Shown: positions 36,531-47,800, counted from the stretch's first letter. The stretch is DNA of 64,000 bases from Vibrio alfacsensis (GCF_003544875.1 NZ_CP032094.1:62001-126000), one strand, 5' to 3'. Numbers and translations: made by a program. Notes: a model not told the origin generated them from the sequence alone.

Positions 36531-38432
36531 ATGAAATTATTCAAATTGAAAGCGATTAGCTTATTGAGTGTAGCTATGGCTCTAGCTGGATGTGGTGATG
36601 AGGTGCCGAGTAGTACTGAAAATCCAGATACTGGTAATCCAACACCACCAACAACAGAGATCGTGCCGCAACCAATCCCAGCTAAATTCCCTCAAGCGAA
36701 AAACGGTGATGCAATACTTGGTAATCCAGAATATCAGGCTGTTTCATACGGTGCGTGGCGTTCCACAGCTCGTGAAAATGGCATTAATGTGCCATCGGTC
36801 GCTGAGCAAAAAGAGGATATGAAGATCCTTTCATCGCTTGGGATCAAAATGCTACGAACTTATAATACTCAAGGGTTTACAGGTGTAGATGGCCGTACTG
36901 AAGCACAAAACCTCCTTGATGCCATCACACAGCTTAAAGCCGAAGACCCTGATTTTGAAATGTATGTCATGTTAGGGGTCTGGATCGATGCAAAAGGCTC
37001 GTATACTGATACCGTTATCCACGATGAAAATAACCCAGCAAACTACCAAGAAGTCGCCGCGGCGAAAGAGCTAGCACTTCAATATCCAGATATCATCAAA
37101 GTCATCGCCGTTGGTAACGAAGCGATGGTGAATTGGGCGCCTTACCATGTCACACCAGACATCATTTTAGAGCATGTATCTGATTTACAAACGTGGAAAA
37201 AGGCCGATCCAAAAACCAGCGACCTTTGGATCACAACATCTGAAAACTATGCTGTTTGGGCTGGTGAAGATAATAATGGCAATAACGGAAATCAAATCGC
37301 ATTAAAAGCACTGATTAACGCTGTCGACTATGTGTCACTTCATACCTATGCTCACCATGATACTAAGTATAACCCTTCATTTGCTAAGGAGTGGCAAGTC
37401 CCACTAGAAGATCAGCACTTATCAAAAGAAGATATTATCGAAAATGCTATGGATAAAGTGCACCAATATACGTTGACACAAATCCAAGCAGCCCAAGCTT
37501 TTATCAATCGCGTTAATGCCAGCAAGCCAATCCACATTGGCGAAACAGGATGGTCAACCGTATCAACCGATGGGTTTGGCTTAGGTGGCACACAAGCGGC
37601 AGATGAGTACAAGCAAAAGCTATTTCATGACAACATGCGTACGTTCACTGACGACTTTGGTGCCTCCTTATTCTTCTTCCAAGCTTTTGATGAGCCGTGG
37701 AAAGGTGACCCAGCGAATCCAAACCATTCCGAGAAACACTTCGGTCTAATTGACATTGACTGTAACGTTAAATATGTCGAGTGGGACAAGGTTGAAACAC
37801 TCAACACACTTGGCCTCGATCGTGATTGTCCGAACGGCACATTTAATGCCAGTTACAGTGGCGATTTACCATCACTGCTAGATGATGCCTTAACACCACC
37901 TTATGAAGTAGATATTGCACCACCACCGGAGGGGACGTTTGTTGTTCTTGGTGAAACACTGTTCGATGGTGCGATGGCTTACGGTTGGGATAACCCGATT
38001 ACAGCATGGGCCGGCGTTAATGATGATACAGGTATCTTGACTGTGGTTGCTTCTCCAGACATGGCAGCGACCTGGGGGTGGGGCGCAGGCGTTGGCAACC
38101 CAGATCAAAATCTCAATTTGTCCGACTACAATAAAGTCACATTCAAAGTTCGTGGCGTAAATAACGCAGAAAGCACGTTAGCTAAATTTGGCTTCTATAT
38201 TGGATTCCAAACCGTGACTGGAGGAAACCATTGGATTGAGTTTAATTCCGGTAACTACACTTTGACTGAATCTTGGCAAACTATCACCGTAGACATCAAG
38301 GATTTTTCTGGCAATAAACAGCTTTCACAAGTCAACTCACCATTTACTGTCGCTAGTATCGATGGAATGTTTAATGCAGGCCTACTGACCCATAGTGAAC
38401 TAGAGTTCAAAGACATTTCTTGGGTAAAATAA
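36531..38432 (+). CDS. GH17 beta-1,3-glucanase/transglucosidase lipoprotein with C-terminal CBM
   Basis: A 633-residue lipoprotein: signal MKLFKLKAISLLSVAMALAG with lipobox C21, a Pro/Thr linker to about residue 50, then a GH17 barrel. The acid/base is E197 (IAVGNEAM) and the nucleophile E338 (IHIGETGWS). Both sit at strand ends as in the family, which attacks beta-1,3-glucans such as laminarin. Residues from about 475 form a carbohydrate-binding-like beta-sandwich (LFDGAMAYGWDN, WGWGAGVGNPDQ, LEFKDISW). The start is set by the signal peptide. Preceded by a LacI-type operator. Marks the left edge of the beta-glucan locus. Confidence 0.88.
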   Translation: MKLFKLKAISLLSVAMALAGCGDEVPSSTENPDTGNPTPPTTEIVPQPIPAKFPQAKNGDAILGNPEYQAVSYGAWRSTARENGINVPSVAEQKEDMKILSSLGIKMLRTYNTQGFTGVDGRTEAQNLLDAITQLKAEDPDFEMYVMLGVWIDAKGSYTDTVIHDENNPANYQEVAAAKELALQYPDIIKVIAVGNEAMVNWAPYHVTPDIILEHVSDLQTWKKADPKTSDLWITTSENYAVWAGEDNNGNNGNQIALKALINAVDYVSLHTYAHHDTKYNPSFAKEWQVPLEDQHLSKEDIIENAMDKVHQYTLTQIQAAQAFINRVNASKPIHIGETGWSTVSTDGFGLGGTQAADEYKQKLFHDNMRTFTDDFGASLFFFQAFDEPWKGDPANPNHSEKHFGLIDIDCNVKYVEWDKVETLNTLGLDRDCPNGTFNASYSGDLPSLLDDALTPPYEVDIAPPPEGTFVVLGETLFDGAMAYGWDNPITAWAGVNDDTGILTVVASPDMAATWGWGAGVGNPDQNLNLSDYNKVTFKVRGVNNAESTLAKFGFYIGFQTVTGGNHWIEFNSGNYTLTESWQTITVDIKDFSGNKQLSQVNSPFTVASIDGMFNAGLLTHSELEFKDISWVK

Positions 38433-39082
38433 CCAGCACGCCGGGCTTGTCCCGATGCTAAAAAAGTGACGACTTTCGTTCACTACCATTATTGAGTTGT
38501 TTGCGTTTGGGTCAATGAGAATACCAACGTAAGCAACTCTTTTTATCCTTTTCATCGTTACTTAAGTCTAGTTTCCGACTTATTCGTGGCGGCACTTTTT
38601 GTTCATCCCCAACATTCCGCTTTTCATTCATTCACTTGATATATCACTCATCCCAACCACTTTTAGGCGTGGTGACTGTAACTTCAACACAAGCCGCCCC
38701 AACGCTGACGGATCGTAGGAAACCATGTGCTAACTAGATCATGCTTATATATTCGTTAATCGCATCAATTAAGTAGCCAACTCTGCGTGATACGCTCGAA
38801 CATTTGCTCTCCATAACAATAACGTCAATACACCTTACACCAAGGCATTGAGCCTCTGTCTAAACATGTTGTTTGAAACTAGTAACTATATCGTCATACC
38901 ATGTCGAATACTTTCACATCGACCCTTTTGCTTATCTAATTGTACTGTTTATTCTCATCATATGTGCCGCTGTATTATAATAAGAACCACAGCTCAGTAT
39001 GCTATGTATAAAAATGGGCTGAATAAATTCAGCCCATTTAAGATATTAATAATAAACACTATCAGCGTTGTTTTGGCATTGA
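38433..39082. other. Long spacer, no gene seen
   Basis: 650 bp between convergent GH17 and lipoprotein genes. Apart from the terminator at 39012-39039 I see no coding segment, no repeat and no operator. Short frames lack ribosome sites. It may be eroded sequence. Confidence 0.5.
39012..39039. terminator. Terminator of the 775-residue lipoprotein gene
   Basis: AAATGGGCTGAAT (39012-39024) pairs exactly with ATTCAGCCCATTT (39027-39039). Minus-strand continuation is TTTTTATAC, so it ends the minus-strand gene and may also stop read-through from GH17. Confidence 0.8.
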
Positions 39083-41410
39083 TTATTTGTGTTTAATCAC
39101 AATATCATCTAGCCAAACTGTTGGCGGCACGCCACCAGCAACCAACATCTCGATAGAAAGAGTCTCGGCATTGTTATCAATAACAAATTCGATGGTTTCT
39201 GTTTTCCACTCTGTTGTTGAATCCCAGTATTCAGTCCATTTAGACTTCGGTGGCAAGTTAGAGCCAGTTGGCATTTCTGCATGTAGACCAACTTTGAATA
39301 CGCCACCTTGACCGTCAGCCATTTCAGCCTTGTATTTGAAAGAAACTTCTAATATATCGCCATTTTTGATCGCACCTTCGGCAAAGCGTTCCTGTTTTAG
39401 AACACCTTGTGAGAACTTAAGCGCACCATCAATAAACTCGCCATTTGAGTCTAGGCCGCCAAAGGTCAACCAATAGTCGAATCCAGAAGAGAAATCGCCA
39501 TTCATTACCAAGTTATTGCTATCTGCCACCACGCTAACCTGACGAGTCACTTCTGCCGTATTACTGTCACTGTCAGTGACAGAATAAGTAACTACATGAT
39601 TACCTGGAATTGATGTGTCAAAATCATCACCAGTGATAACGATGCTTGCTGTGAGGTCGCCATCAGTATTGTCGAGTGCTGTTGCACCAAGCTCCTGATA
39701 TGTCTCACCAACACCCATTCTAACTGCACCACCGTTTAATGTAATAACCGGTGGGATCAGTTCATCACTTTGTAGTACAAGCTCAATATTATCTAATGTC
39801 ACTGGTGTTGATACACCCCCACCCAGACCAATTAACAAATGACCGACATTTGCAGCATTTTCGCTCGCGACAAACGTAATGGTATGACGTTTCATCTCTG
39901 GGGTTAGCCCAACATGCGTATCGTCAGTGAAAGGTTTATACCATGGATCTGAGCTAAGTTTCTCGCCCAACTGAACCATGATGTTACGCGCTTCTCCCGA
40001 TTTGGCATCGAAAGACAGAATATATGGTAAACCTGGTTCTAACTTGATGTTGCCCTGAGCAAGGCGAGGCTGCCAAGGTGCGCCTGGAGCGTAATCAGAG
40101 ATAACTAACGCACCGTCTACCACTTCTGTTTTCGCACTACCTTCTTCAACTACCCAGTTTTCATCAAAACCTGCGGCAAAATCACCATTCGTTACAATGT
40201 TTTCAATTGGCTTTTGCTCATAAACTTCTACTGAGCGGGTAACATTAGCGCTGTTGTCAGATTTATCCGTTGCAGTATAAGTAAGGGTATAAGTACCAAG
40301 AGTATTTACATCAACCGCACCGGTAATAATCACGTCAATTTCACCATCAACAGCATCAATCGCTGTAGCACCAAGTTCAGTGTAAGTTCCACCTAATTCA
40401 ACACGCATACTTGCCGCGCCGTTTAGCGTTATCACTGGGGCAACAACATCGTCTTCTACATCAGGAGCTGCTTCAATAATCACAGTACGAGTAACAGGTT
40501 TGCCAACATTACCAACCGTATCAAATGAATTATAAGTAATCTGATACGTACCATTCACATCTGCGTTTACTTCACCGTTTTCACCGTAACTTTGTTTTAC
40601 CACAATTTCGGTTGAGTCATCTTGGTTATCTGAAACTGTATACCCTGGGTCTTCAAACTGATCGACAGCATCCGGGTAGTTAAGTTGCTTAATGGTCGAA
40701 TCACCTTTTAGGACCAATACTGGACCTTCAGAGTCTTTGTACTCAGGATAAATAGCAACGTTATCAACATTATAAATTGTTGCGGAAGAATCAGGATACA
40801 CTGAAATGGCCGAAACAATCGCTAGCTCGGCATTCATGTCCAATAGTTGCTGCTTTGTGATGACATAATGTTGCCATTCATTCGATGCCGCTTTTGGTAA
40901 TGGTAGCTCAACAGAGACCACCTCACCTTCAGCATTCTCACCGTGAACTTTAAACGCCCAATTCACAGCGCTAGGCAAGGTGTTTCTATTAGTTGTACCG
41001 ACCAAACGTAAGTCAAATTCAAAAGTTGTTGAGTCATCAAGGCTCACTAGAGGAGCCAGAGAGTGGCCTGCTAAATCGAATCCAGCAACAAGTCCTACTT
41101 GTTCACCACTAGTAAACTGAACTACGTTACGCTCTTCAGTAGTACGAACCGTTAGATCAGTGGTCACCACTGGCGTCAAAGCATTTTCAGGAATCAGCCA
41201 AGTCGGTTGCTCCTCACCACTAAAAATTGCAGCTGTTGGCGTAATATGGAATCCTTTGTCCGCAACATATTCTGTTGAAGGAGGTGGAGGAGGTGTTATT
41301 GTCGGTGAATTGCTTGAATCATCGTCACTACAAGCTGATAGTCCCATAGCGATTGCAGCGACTAAGGCTGCATTAGCTAATTTAAATTTCTTTTGATTAA
41401 CTACATTCAT
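39083..41410 (-). CDS. Multidomain glycan-binding lipoprotein (Ig-like plus CBM4/9-like modules)
   Basis: A 775-residue lipoprotein with lipobox LSAC (Cys about residue 27) and a short Pro-rich linker (PPPPPST). An N-terminal beta-sandwich spans roughly residues 45-225. Three Ig-like DUF5011/HYR-type repeats follow; two share PVITLNG...ELGATA and TYTATDKSDNSANVTR or TYSVTDSDSNTAEVTR. These alternate with two CBM4/9-like modules beginning NGDFAAGFDENW and NGDFSSGFDYW and ending LDNIELV and LDDIVIKHK. No catalytic residues. Probable surface beta-glucan-binding protein, doing the work a SusE/SusF-type protein does in Bacteroidota. Under its own LacI-type operator. Confidence 0.82.
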   Translation of the reverse strand: MNVVNQKKFKLANAALVAAIAMGLSACSDDDSSNSPTITPPPPPSTEYVADKGFHITPTAAIFSGEEQPTWLIPENALTPVVTTDLTVRTTEERNVVQFTSGEQVGLVAGFDLAGHSLAPLVSLDDSTTFEFDLRLVGTTNRNTLPSAVNWAFKVHGENAEGEVVSVELPLPKAASNEWQHYVITKQQLLDMNAELAIVSAISVYPDSSATIYNVDNVAIYPEYKDSEGPVLVLKGDSTIKQLNYPDAVDQFEDPGYTVSDNQDDSTEIVVKQSYGENGEVNADVNGTYQITYNSFDTVGNVGKPVTRTVIIEAAPDVEDDVVAPVITLNGAASMRVELGGTYTELGATAIDAVDGEIDVIITGAVDVNTLGTYTLTYTATDKSDNSANVTRSVEVYEQKPIENIVTNGDFAAGFDENWVVEEGSAKTEVVDGALVISDYAPGAPWQPRLAQGNIKLEPGLPYILSFDAKSGEARNIMVQLGEKLSSDPWYKPFTDDTHVGLTPEMKRHTITFVASENAANVGHLLIGLGGGVSTPVTLDNIELVLQSDELIPPVITLNGGAVRMGVGETYQELGATALDNTDGDLTASIVITGDDFDTSIPGNHVVTYSVTDSDSNTAEVTRQVSVVADSNNLVMNGDFSSGFDYWLTFGGLDSNGEFIDGALKFSQGVLKQERFAEGAIKNGDILEVSFKYKAEMADGQGGVFKVGLHAEMPTGSNLPPKSKWTEYWDSTTEWKTETIEFVIDNNAETLSIEMLVAGGVPPTVWLDDIVIKHK

Positions 41411-41432
41411 AATTAGATTTCCCTTTACTTTA

Positions 41433-41448
41433 AAGAAAGCGTTTTCTT
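41433..41448. promoter_or_regulatory. LacI-type operator before the 775-residue lipoprotein
   Basis: AAGAAAGCGTTTTCTT, a near-perfect 16-bp palindrome 23 bases upstream of the minus-strand ATG. Confidence 0.65.
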
Positions 41449-41761
41449 GGTGTGAATGTAATTTATATCTAAATGATAGTCTCGCAATAGAAACTGACGC
41501 ATTATTATACTTGGCTCACGCTTCATTCTTGAATTTTATGAAATTCTGTGACGGCCCATATGATACTTTCCATAAAACTAAAAAATGAGATTGAAAGTAT
41601 GCCTTAACAAAATTTATATATAAGTTAGTATATTTTGGGTTGTTATATACCTAAGCCAAATCACTAAAATATACAATTAATTTCAATACCTTAAGTTTAG
41701 CAAACCAAATACAATAGTCGGTCAACTAGGACAAAGATAAAGTATGTGACGAAACTCAAAC

Positions 41762-41775
41762 TGAAAGCGGTTTAA
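41762..41775. promoter_or_regulatory. LacI-type operator, plus-strand lipoprotein side
   Basis: TGAAAGCGGTTTAA, an imperfect copy of the TGAAAGCGCTTTCA form. Confidence 0.45.
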
Positions 41776-41904
41776 TAGTGATACTGGTCACTGTATAGCT
41801 GTTGAATGTTCAGTAAATTAATTTAAAGCTACTAAAATAAGCCCTGATGGTATCATTATGCATAAATATTGCTATGACATTCAATGGGTTGTCTTTATCT
41901 CGAT

Positions 41905-41920
41905 AAGATAGCGCTTACTT
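41905..41920. promoter_or_regulatory. LacI-type operator, second copy
   Basis: AAGATAGCGCTTACTT, close to the perfect site AAGTAAGCGCTTACTT at 60555. It lies 172 bases before the lipoprotein ATG at 42092. Confidence 0.5.
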
Positions 41921-42091
41921 TTTGCGAGTAATCTGATCGCTATACGAATTCTATGGCATTCGAAAATTTGCTTTGCTTCTTGACCGAAGTGAAGCGTCTT
42001 TTACGTGTAACTAAAGTAATTTGTTGAATTAAATATTACATACGACAAATTGGTTACACACCGTGAATTAACTAATCAACAGGACGATGTA

Positions 42092-44203
42092 ATGAACAAA
42101 AAATTTTATTCGTTTGGAGCTGCATTGTTGTGCGCTTCTCTCACAGGGTGTGGCGGTGATTCAGATTCATCCGATTCTGGCTCTACTACGCCAAAACTCA
42201 ACGCTCTTACTGTCGCACTACGAACAGCGAACACACAGCAACCGATCGGCAATGCTGAAGTTATAATTGTTGCGGAAAATCAGAAGAGTTTTACTCGCAT
42301 GACAAATGCGGAAGGTCAAGCAAAAATTTCGCTCGAAAACGGTAACTATGAGATATCGACTGCACCGCCAGGTTACGAGTCTAAAAATTTGAGTATTGTT
42401 TTAGAAGATGAAGATAAAACGGAAACGATTATTTTAGAAGAGAAAGACGCCATCTTACCAGGTGAAGCATTGTATATCTTCCACTCTGAGCATGACGATT
42501 CTCACTATATGCAATACTGGGGGGATACATGGGGTTCTGGCGCCATCATTGAAGAAGTTAACAATGACCCGACTTTTGACAAAGTATTGCGCGTTTCTAG
42601 CGGTACAAATTGGGGCCACGGAGCCGGCATTGCATGGGGTAACGACGAAGAAAATGCCATTGATGCCAGTGCCTATAACTATGCGCAATTCTATTTGAAA
42701 CCGAATGGTTTCCGCGCCGTTGAAGTTCATGTGCAAGGTTATAGTAGTACTCCGGCAGCCACACAGTACTCTATGGCTGATGGTATTCCTGTTGGAGATA
42801 CTGGATGGTTGAAATTTGAAGTACCTATTCCTACAACTCGTGAACTAAGTTGGTTTGCATTGGTCTTTTCGGCGGAAAACGCCAGTGATGTGCAAATTAG
42901 TAATGTCAGTTTTGTCACTAAAGAGGTTGAGCTTAGTCGACCATCGACATCGGCTCCTATTCCAGCAGAACAAGATGATGAGGTATTTTCAATTTACAGC
43001 GACTCATTAAAAGAAGACAAATTTATTTCACTGTGGAACGAGAACTGGTGGAATGCACCACTGTATTCTGCAGGCTCGGTAAATGGTAACAATTATAGCC
43101 GTTATGAGATTGTCGGCGCAGGCAGTGAAGGCGGTGTCGTAGGCATTCAATATGGTATTGAGTATGGAAGCGTTGATGTTTCAATGCATGACACTTGGAA
43201 TATAGACCTTTATGCCGAAGAAGGCATTGATATGATTAAGCTCCAGCTTGTCTCTACCGATGGCTCTGCGACTTATGAAATCAATAATGTTAAAGCTGGC
43301 GAGTGGGCAACATACTCTATTCCATTAAAGAATATGAATATTGAAGGTCCAAATGCGCTTAACGCAAGACAGATGCAAATGGCCGGCATTCAAATGTGGG
43401 GTACCGCAGGCAGCGCGCTATTTGTCGATAACATCTACTTCTCTGGAATGGCCGAAAAGCAGCCGTTTTCTGTGACTGTTACCGATGAAAATGGCACAGC
43501 AATTAATGATGCTCTCGTGTTTGTAGGAAACAAAGGTGAGTACGACACGCCTTACGAAGTTAAAACCAATGCCCAGGGCATCGCTCAGCTGGAACTCAAT
43601 GAAGGTCAACAAAAAATTCGGGCAACCGCAGTAGGGTATGGCGTAGCACAGCATTTAGCCATTGTTGGTGAAGCGACCTCGCTTGAGGTGGCATTAAAAG
43701 CGGTAAATATCGGTCCAGCTGAAGCAGCACCAGTACCTACCGTTGATAGTAGCGATGTTATTTCTCTATATAGTGATAACCTAACCAGTGATCATTGGAT
43801 CACTTACTGGTCTGATAACTGGTGGAATGCACCAAAGCAAGAAGACATCACGATTAATGGCAATAAAACTTCAAAGTTCACTATTATCGCAGATGGTGTC
43901 GAAGGTGGCGTTACGGGCATTCAATATGGCGTAGAAAATCCAGTTGATGCATCCAACATGACGGGTATGCGCTTTGATTTCTTTGCAACAAGCGGCATCA
44001 CAAAAGCTGAATTTCAACTTGTCTCTGCTTCAGGCCCAATCATCTATACTAAAGATAATATCGAAACTGGAAAGTGGATAACTGTAGAACTGCCTTTCCG
44101 ACCAATGATTAACTTTGATAAATCAAAGATGCAACAACTTGGAATGGGGTTGTGGGGAACAACAAGTGATAGTGTCTATTTGGACAACATTTATTTTTAC
44201 TAA
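42092..44203 (+). CDS. Glycan-binding lipoprotein with carboxypeptidase-regulatory-like and CBM-like modules
   Basis: A 703-residue lipoprotein. ATG at 42092 (MNKKFYSFGAALLCASLTGC) gives a textbook lipobox with Cys at residue 20; the longer TTG frame is rejected. Two carboxypeptidase-regulatory-like domains (NAEVIIVAENQKSFTRMTNA and NDALVFVGNKGEYDTPYEVK) alternate with three related beta-sandwich modules. The latter two share SLYSDN/SDSL, W-ENWWNAP, EGGVxGIQYG and end VDNIYFSG and LDNIYFY. They resemble galactose-binding-like CBMs. No active site is seen, so binding of beta-glucan at the cell surface is the likely role. LacI-type sites lie upstream. Confidence 0.8.
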   Translation: MNKKFYSFGAALLCASLTGCGGDSDSSDSGSTTPKLNALTVALRTANTQQPIGNAEVIIVAENQKSFTRMTNAEGQAKISLENGNYEISTAPPGYESKNLSIVLEDEDKTETIILEEKDAILPGEALYIFHSEHDDSHYMQYWGDTWGSGAIIEEVNNDPTFDKVLRVSSGTNWGHGAGIAWGNDEENAIDASAYNYAQFYLKPNGFRAVEVHVQGYSSTPAATQYSMADGIPVGDTGWLKFEVPIPTTRELSWFALVFSAENASDVQISNVSFVTKEVELSRPSTSAPIPAEQDDEVFSIYSDSLKEDKFISLWNENWWNAPLYSAGSVNGNNYSRYEIVGAGSEGGVVGIQYGIEYGSVDVSMHDTWNIDLYAEEGIDMIKLQLVSTDGSATYEINNVKAGEWATYSIPLKNMNIEGPNALNARQMQMAGIQMWGTAGSALFVDNIYFSGMAEKQPFSVTVTDENGTAINDALVFVGNKGEYDTPYEVKTNAQGIAQLELNEGQQKIRATAVGYGVAQHLAIVGEATSLEVALKAVNIGPAEAAPVPTVDSSDVISLYSDNLTSDHWITYWSDNWWNAPKQEDITINGNKTSKFTIIADGVEGGVTGIQYGVENPVDASNMTGMRFDFFATSGITKAEFQLVSASGPIIYTKDNIETGKWITVELPFRPMINFDKSKMQQLGMGLWGTTSDSVYLDNIYFY

Positions 44204-44231
44204 CCAGAACTCTTGTTCTTAATATGATCGT

Positions 44232-44262
44232 AAGCACCCCATATGCTCATGGGGTGCTTGTT
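44232..44262 (+). terminator. Terminator after the 703-residue lipoprotein
   Basis: AAGCACCCCA (44232-44241) pairs exactly with TGGGGTGCTT (44250-44259), then GTT. The T run is short. Confidence 0.7.
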
Positions 44263-44582
44263 AAATCCATTTCTTTTCCTTGATTTTAGTGAATCGCACC
44301 ATCAGATTTACTGATTCCGAATCTTATTCGAACTAGATTCTGGGTTCTTGCGTCTAGTCGCCGATAACATTTCGGTAAGATGAACCTAGCGCTCTATCCT
44401 TGCTATTATGCTTTGTTGTAAGCCAAATCAGCGCTTGATATCGTTTGGAGCAAGCTGTGGAGCATATTTCTGGGGGCGCTCCACCCTATAATAATAAACC
44501 CTGTAGCCGCTCACACTTCTGACTTACTGTTAATTTTTTTATGGACTTCATATCACTTAGAAGTGTACTTTAATCACATAAA

Positions 44583-44594
44583 GAAAGCGCTTTC
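44583..44594. promoter_or_regulatory. Perfect LacI-type operator before the phosphorylase gene
   Basis: GAAAGCGCTTTC, a perfect 12-bp palindrome, which also forms the left end of the inverted repeat at 44589-44630. Confidence 0.7.
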
Positions 44595-44630
44595 ATAATT
44601 GTGCGACTATGTAGTCGCGATTATGAAAGC
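44589..44630. repeat. Long inverted repeat in the GH149 control region
   Basis: GCTTTCATAAT (44589-44599) pairs with ATTATGAAAGC (44620-44630), and inside it GCGACTA (44603-44609) pairs with TAGTCGC (44612-44618). No T run follows. It could be a cruciform, an RNA stem or a compound operator. Confidence 0.6.
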
Positions 44631-44873
44631 TTAGCAAATTGTTATTTATTTGATATTAGTTAACTGGCCTGGTGCTGTTACTTTTGTCATTGACACGATT
44701 GCTCTCTGGGGCGACGTTCAATGAAACAATAAAGTACTCCAACTTTCATTATAGCTGTTTTAATTTGCTTACGGTGCATAAAGGCACGACGCTACTGTTA
44801 AGACTATGTGAAAGTGGGAGTGAGTATAAGAGTCCGGGTTATAGATAAGAGTGCAGTAAACTGTAAATTTCCT

Positions 44874-47800
44874 ATGAAAAAGAATATTACCTAGACAATG
44901 GCGAATTCGTCATTCGTGATTATGATCTAAAGAAAACGTTTTCTTCATTTTGCCAGGCCTTGCAGGAAAGAAAGGCATCCCTTTGTGGGCCTTCTACGTC
45001 AATAGAGGGCAAGGGCTGTGCTCGTTTGGGGTTGAAAACAAAGACAACCCTATTCTTGAATTTTCACCAGCGGTCACAGCTTATCAAAACGTGAGTCGCG
45101 TGGGTTTCCGTACATTTATTAAACTCGACGGTTCAGTATACGAGTGTTTTGGTAATCAACGCGCTGAGCATACTCGTCGTGATATGTACATCAAGCGCGG
45201 CCAATTCAAAGTGGTAGAAGAAAACCCAAGTCTTGGCCTGCGTATTGCGGTGACGTTTTTCGGACTCCCGAACGACAACCTTGCCGCGATCATGCGCAAG
45301 GTGGAAATCACCGACTTGAGTGGTCAACAACGTCAATTTGAGTTGCTCGATGGTACTTCACAATTGTTACCGTTTGGTACCTCAAACGCGATGTTTAAAG
45401 AGATGTCCAACCTACTGAGAAGCTGGATGGACGTGTTTAACATGGAAAATAATGTGCCATTTTTCAGAATGCGCTCAACCACTTCAGACAGTGCGGAAGT
45501 AGGTACATTGGAGAAAGGTAACTTCTACCTATCCTTTGCAAATGACGTGTTGATCAAGCCAATTGTCGATGGTGAGTTGATTTTTGGTTATGACAATTCA
45601 TTGACTCAGGCTGTTGGATTTGAGTCACACTCGGTTGCTGAGCTGGTGACTAAAGAGCAGATCACCGCAAATAAAATCCCGGTTGGTTTTTCTGCCGTTG
45701 AAGTGGATCTTGCCGCGAATCAAACCTTTACTCTACGTACCGTCATTGGTCATGCGCACACGGTTGAACTATTGAACCGTAAAGTGGCCAGCATGGTGTC
45801 GGCTAAGTATTTTGATGGCAAACAGCTTGAAGCCGAATCAGTGATTGATGAGCTTGTGCAAGACGTGCAGTGTAAAACCGCGTCCCCGTTGTTTGATGAA
45901 TACATTAAACAAAACTATCTTGATAACATTTTGCGTGGTGGCTATCCGTTGGTTTTTGACGGTGAAGATACTCAGCATGTCTACCATATTTTCTCTCGTA
46001 AACATGGTGACTTAGAACGCGACTATAACTTTTTCAATGTAGCTCCTGAATACTACTCACAAGGCAATGGCAACTTCCGGGATGTGTGCCAAAACCGTCG
46101 AGTTGATTCATTGTTTAATCCAAAAATTGGTGATTTCAATGTCATGTTGTTTGGATCACTGATCCAGCTTGATGGTTACAACCCGCTAGGCGTGAACGGC
46201 TCGACGTTTGAACTGAAAGCGGGCACGGATGTGAGCGCGTTGGTGTTGGAAAACTTTGGACAATCGCAGCCGAAAATGGAGCAAATCCTTGCGGGTAAAT
46301 TCACCCCAGGCACCGTTATTAATACGATGGCGAACGAAGGCATCACGTCGCCAAAATCAGACATGCGGCTGCTGGCTGATTTACTCAAGCATTCAGAACA
46401 AAATATTGAAGCGAGCTTTGGCGAAGGTTTTTGGGTTGACCATTGGACCTACATTTTGGATCTGGTTGAAAGCTACCTAGCGGTGAACCCAGACAAGCAG
46501 CAAGCGCTATTGTTCGATAACCACAATTACAAGTATTATTCATCGCCAGTGACGGTGTTGCCACGCAGTGAAAAAACCGTGTTGACCAAAGCTGGCCAAG
46601 TACGTCGCTATGGTTCATTGTTGCATAACGATGATGAAAAAGTGAAAGCGTTGGCGATGGACGTCAAAGGCTCTAACTGGGTACGTGACGCGCAAGGTGC
46701 AACCATTACCACCAACCTCTACAGCAAGCTGTTTATCTTAGCGTTAAACAAATTTGCCACCCTAGATCCTGAGGGAATGGGGATTGAAATGGAATCGGAT
46801 AAGCCGGGTTGGAACGACGCGATGAACGGGTTGCCGGGCCTGTTTGGCTCGGGTGTGTCAGAAACTGTTGAGTTGCTGCGTTTGGTCACTTTCCTTAAAC
46901 AAACCAGCGCACCACAAGCAGAATTGTGTTTGCCGCGGGAATTTGCGCAGTTCTATCAACGCATCGATGCTCTGTTGGAACAACCACTGTCGGCGTTTGA
47001 GTTTTGGGATCAACTATCTAGTGCGCGTGAAGCATACCGCGACTCAGTACGCTTTACCGTCAGTGCAAATGATCAGCGCGTGGAACTCGCTGATATTACG
47101 CCATTGCTGGATAAGATGATGGTAAAACTGGACGCGGGTTTAGAGAAGGCTAAGCAACTGTCAGGTGGCATTTTGCCTACGTTCCTCTTTTACGAAGCGA
47201 CGCAATTTGAACCTATCATGGAACAAGGCGAACACAAAGTGGGTCACTACGGATTGCCGTTGGTGAAAGTGTTAGAGTTCAAGCAACACGTATTGCCACG
47301 CTTTTTGGAAGCGCCAGCTCGTATGTTGAAGATCAGTCATGATTACCAAGCCAACCATAGTGCTTACAACAAGATCAAGGCAACCGAGATCTACGATGAG
47401 TCACTGGGTCAATTCAAAACCAGTGAATGTTTGGATGAAATGAGCTTGGAAATTGGTCGCGCACGTGCCTTCACCAAAGGCTGGTTGGAGCGTGAGTCGA
47501 ACTTCTTGCACATGAACTACAAATACTTGTTGGGTCTACTGAAATCCGGCATGCATCAAGCATTTTACCATGAGATCAAAACCAACTTGGTTTGTTTTAT
47601 GGATCCAAGCGTTTACGGTCGTAGCATTTTGGAAAACTCGTCGTTTATCGCACCGAACTGCAACCCAGACCCTAAGGTGCGCGGTCAAGGATTTGTAGCG
47701 CGGTTGTCGGGTTCAACGGTTGAAATGCTGCACATGTGGACATTGATGATGTTTGGTGACAAACCGTTTGTGATGCAAGGGGAGCAACTTACTCTCAACT

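Larger units (their letters stand above)
41411..42091. other. Divergent control region of two glycan-binding lipoproteins
   Basis: A 681-bp AT-rich spacer. It holds three LacI-type sites (41433, 41762, 41905) and no coding segment I can support. Confidence 0.5.
44204..44873. other. Control region upstream of the GH149-like gene
   Basis: 670 bp with a terminator (44232-44259), one perfect LacI-type operator (44583-44594) and a long inverted repeat (44589-44630). No gene was seen. Confidence 0.5.

Noticed and set aside
44930..44945. Calling AAGAAAACGTTTTCTT as a plain upstream operator
   Set aside because: It lies within codons of the conserved phosphorylase N-terminus once the frameshifts are mended; reported only as a possibility.
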